This document shows, piece after piece, positions 5,917-7,641 of a stretch of 7,641 nt of DNA. This DNA comes from JAGMDK01 sp023128695 (GTDB lineage: Bacteria > Planctomycetota > Phycisphaerae > UBA1845 > Fen-1342), in the NCBI GenBank assembly GCA_030628805.1, contig DAOVQG010000231.1, positions 1-7,641 of the forward strand. The letters are read 5' to 3'. The translations under genes and the position numbers were made by a program. The notes under the pieces are model-generated. The model searched no databases. It had not been told where the DNA came from and worked only from the letters and a program-made list of their open reading frames with translations. Each line of letters begins with the position of its first letter. Positions within the stretch are counted from its first letter, which is position 1.

Positions 5917-7029
5917 CTACAAAGAAACCGGCATGACGACATAGAGGAACTCGTTCTTGTCCTCGCCGCGAACTACCCCCGGACGAAAACTTTCCTTGAG
6001 CTCGATGTTCACGCTGTCATACGTCAAGGCTTTCAAGGCATCGCTCACAAAAGCGGCGTTGAAGCCAATCTGCACCGGCTGACCCTCGAACTCAATCGGG
6101 ACCTCGACGCGGGCCTCGCCCTGCTCGGCCGAATGGGCCGTGACGACGAGTTGTTCGGCCTCGAAGGAGAGCTTGACCGCCCGCGCCTCATCGCTCGTCA
6201 GCAAGGCCGCCCGCCTGATGGCGCTGTACAACTCCTGGCGATTGACCCGCGCGACTTTGTCAGTATCCTTGGGGATTACGTCCTCATACTTAGGGAAATT
6301 ACCCTCCACCAAGGCGGTCGAGAGCATCCGCTCTCCGCTCCGCAGCAGAACCTGATTAGGCAGGACCTGCATGTCGACGGTCCACTCGGCCCGCTCCTTG
6401 CCGGGGACGAAGACGCGTTCGAAGGCGTGCATCGCCTTGGAGGGCACGATGACCTCGAAATCCCCACTCTTGGCCTCGATAATGTCACCCCCGGCTCGTG
6501 CCAGACGCCGCCCGTCCGTCGCCACCAGGTAGAGCCGCTTACCCTGTTTTTGCCAGAGCACCCCGTTGATCGCGTAACGGCCGGTTTCGCGCGCGGCGGC
6601 GTAAACGGTCAGGTTGATTAAGCGCGAAAGTTGGCTCCCTCCCACGATCAGGTCCGGCTCATCGCCAAATGTTGGGATCGCGGGAAAGTCGGCCGTCGGA
6701 AAGACAAATATCTTGAACTCACTTCCCTCGCCGCTGACGACGCAATATTTGTCGTCGGCCTCCACTCTGATCTCGGCGTCGGGCATCTCACGAATGATGC
6801 CGAGCAGGGCCTCAGCCGACAGCACCGTCTCGCCAGGCTCCTCGACCGAGAAGCTACCGACGCCCAAGCGAAGCGCCGCCTCGCCGTCAGTGGCACTCAG
6901 CTCAATGGTGTCCGCCTCGGTCGCCACTCTGACGCAGCCCAGAATGGGCTTGGTGGTACGACCGCCGGTCACCGCGGCGACCGCCGTCAAAGCATCGAGG
7001 AACTCTTGGCGTGGCAATCTCGTCTTCAT
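5917..7029 (-). CDS. dnaN: DNA polymerase III beta subunit (sliding clamp)
   Basis: Forms the ring-shaped dimer that slides on DNA and tethers the replicative polymerase; it also recruits other replication and repair proteins through a pocket that binds short clamp-binding motifs. The 370 residues match the family's usual length for three repeated clamp domains of about 120 residues each. Recognisable segments are PTADFPAIP (111-119) near the end of domain 1, ATDGRRLA (170-177) and EGNFPKYEDVIP (242-253) in and after domain 2, and the conserved C-terminus YVVMPVSL (363-370), which contributes to the binding pocket. The start is the ATG at 7029, giving MKTRLPRQEFLDAL as expected; only a weak GGA-type ribosome site precedes it. 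The gene leads the dnaN-dciA-gyrB cluster. Upstream there is no dnaA in view: an IS5-like element begins within about 140 bp. Complete, with no frameshift. Confidence 0.97.
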   Translation of the reverse strand: MKTRLPRQEFLDALTAVAAVTGGRTTKPILGCVRVATEADTIELSATDGEAALRLGVGSFSVEEPGETVLSAEALLGIIREMPDAEIRVEADDKYCVVSGEGSEFKIFVFPTADFPAIPTFGDEPDLIVGGSQLSRLINLTVYAAARETGRYAINGVLWQKQGKRLYLVATDGRRLARAGGDIIEAKSGDFEVIVPSKAMHAFERVFVPGKERAEWTVDMQVLPNQVLLRSGERMLSTALVEGNFPKYEDVIPKDTDKVARVNRQELYSAIRRAALLTSDEARAVKLSFEAEQLVVTAHSAEQGEARVEVPIEFEGQPVQIGFNAAFVSDALKALTYDSVNIELKESFRPGVVRGEDKNEFLYVVMPVSL

Positions 7030-7128
7030 GTCGCCATCCGTTCATCAGCTATCTGCCCGCGCAGTCCCACTATCGGGCCGCAAGCATCGACACGCCTCCA
7101 TGACAGAGGCCCCATCTACAAGAGCAGC

Positions 7129-7157
7129 ACTATATTTAACGTATGCAACGCCTTTTG
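7129..7157 (-). promoter_or_regulatory. Candidate promoter of the dnaN cluster (weak)
   Basis: On the - strand TATAGT (7134-7129) is a good -10 match inside the only AT-rich patch upstream of dnaN. CAAAAG (7157-7152) sits about 18 nt before it but is a poor -35 box. Transcription from here would give a leader of roughly 95 nt. The call is tentative. Dependence on a promoter inside the adjacent insertion sequence, or on a distant dnaA promoter in an uninterrupted ancestor, is equally possible. Confidence 0.25.
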
Positions 7158-7230
7158 GCTACTAGGTCGTCCCTGAAAAACGGCACTTCCGCGCCGGCTG
7201 ATTCGGTCGGCTGCGACGGTGGTCCGTGGG

Positions 7231-7410
7231 GTGAGGCGACGGGAAGCCGGGGGGATGCTGGTCAGGCCGTACGGCCGTCTTGCGCCACATGACTGCAGGG
7301 AGGCGACGGAGAGATGGCGGGGACTGGTCAGGCTATCCGGCCGTCTGGCGTCAGGTGGGCGCGGTGAGGCGATGGGGAACCAGGGGGCTGGTCAGAGACC
7401 TGCGGTCGGC
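7231..7410. repeat. Degenerate tandem repeat of about 66 bp, roughly 2.7 copies
   Basis: Three diverged copies align. The element AGGCGA(C/T)GG starts at 7234, 7301 and 7367. CTGGTCAG starts at 7258, 7324 and 7388. GGCCGTCT-like segments occur in copies one and two (7274, 7339), with a weaker match CGGTCGGCC in copy three. Copy one contains the 12-bp palindrome GGCCGTACGGCC (7265-7276). No coding sense is apparent. It lies left of the transposase stop, probably inside the insertion sequence's non-coding tail, and does not match the hairpin families elsewhere in the window. Confidence 0.7.
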
Positions 7411-7423
7411 CGGGGCGAACCGG

Positions 7424-7641
7424 CTAGCCTGAAACGCAACGTAGAACAAGACCCGCCAGCAGCTTGCGGAGGTTGGCCGCCGCCGCAGCCAGCGTGATGT
7501 TGATCGCATCGCCTTCCAGGCCGCTCAGGAAGCAACGCCGCGCGCGGTGGTCACTCTTGAGATGGCCGATTTTCGGTTCGATCGCGCTACGCCGCCGGCG
7601 ACGATTGCGTTCGCTACGTGAGATGTTCTTCGAACGCGCTC
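7424..7641 (-). CDS. IS5-family transposase, C-terminal fragment (truncated by window edge)
   Basis: The first complete codon is at 7639-7637 and the stop TAG at 7426-7424, giving 71 visible residues. The basic run RNRRRRR leads into RSAIEPKIGHLK and SDHRARRCFL, then EGDAINITLAAAAANLRKLL. This is the characteristic end of DDE transposases of the IS5 type: R(3)E(6)K is satisfied by Arg17, Glu21 and Lys28 of the fragment, Glu21 being the third catalytic acid. The two catalytic aspartates and the start lie outside the window, so whether the gene is intact cannot be said. The visible part has no stop or frameshift. It is transcribed toward dnaN. Confidence 0.88.
   Translation of the reverse strand, partial: ARSKNISRSERNRRRRRSAIEPKIGHLKSDHRARRCFLSGLEGDAINITLAAAAANLRKLLAGLVLRCVSG

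Larger units (their letters stand above)
7166..7641 (-). mobile_element. IS5-like insertion sequence, 3' part, running off the right edge
   Basis: The presence of an element rests on the transposase C-terminus at 7641-7424. The left boundary is inferred. A CTAG at 7162-7165 fits the YTAR target duplicated by IS5-group elements, and the following GTCGTCCCTGAAAAACGG has the look of a terminal inverted repeat. The matching right end and second CTAG would lie beyond the window, so the boundary cannot be verified here. About 258 bp between this point and the transposase stop is non-coding and contains a degenerate tandem repeat. Confidence 0.5.

Noticed and set aside
5443..7176. Long open frames on the + strand opposite dnaN and dciA (for example 5902-6621 and 6614-7165)
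   Set aside because: They are antisense shadows of a well-identified gene in GC-rich DNA, with no recognisable family and no supporting ribosome sites.
7219..7497. 92-codon + strand frame over the degenerate repeat and transposase end
   Set aside because: It reads through the tandem repeat and antisense to the transposase fragment; the product is low-complexity and unlike any family I know.

Overview
The window looks like a chromosomal piece of a GC-rich bacterium, most probably a member of the Planctomycetota or a close relative. I infer this from the gene order dnaN - DUF721/dciA - gyrB, a type III glutamine synthetase of the kind common in that group, a GyrB with the long insert in its C-terminal half, and many short GC-rich palindromic repeats between genes of a kind I associate with such genomes. 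The assignment is inference; no rRNA or other decisive marker is present.

Layout, left to right. Positions 1-361 hold no credible gene. They contain three palindromic elements (10-138), a low-complexity purine/pyrimidine-biased repeat (about 243-291) and one inverted copy of a hairpin repeat (310-338). A complete type III glutamine synthetase follows on the + strand (362-2527). It converges on gyrB, and the 292-bp gap between the two stop codons is almost filled by a 4.7-copy tandem array of a 56/57-bp unit with two hairpins per unit (2537-2802).

On the - strand, read right to left, lies a replication cluster: dnaN (7029-5917, sliding clamp), then 30 bp later dciA (5886-5443, DUF721 helicase-loader family), then after a 196-bp gap gyrB (5246-2820, starting at GTG). 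The gap between dciA and gyrB carries a 90-bp inverted pair of hairpins (5355-5444), and its outermost bases form part of the dciA stop codon. The three genes supply replication functions (clamp, replicative helicase loading, supercoil control) and are probably co-transcribed, although the palindrome could separate gyrB expression.

Upstream of dnaN, where dnaA often sits in other bacteria, is instead the 3' part of an IS5-like insertion sequence that runs off the right edge. Its transposase C-terminus is at 7641-7424. The left end may be at about 7166, next to a CTAG that fits the family's YTAR target. The non-coding IS tail holds a degenerate tandem repeat of about 66 bp (7231-7410).

The genes themselves are conventional. 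The most interesting material is the repeat system. At least two hairpin families recur here as singles, inverted pairs and tandem arrays, and some differences between copies are paired changes that keep the stems intact.
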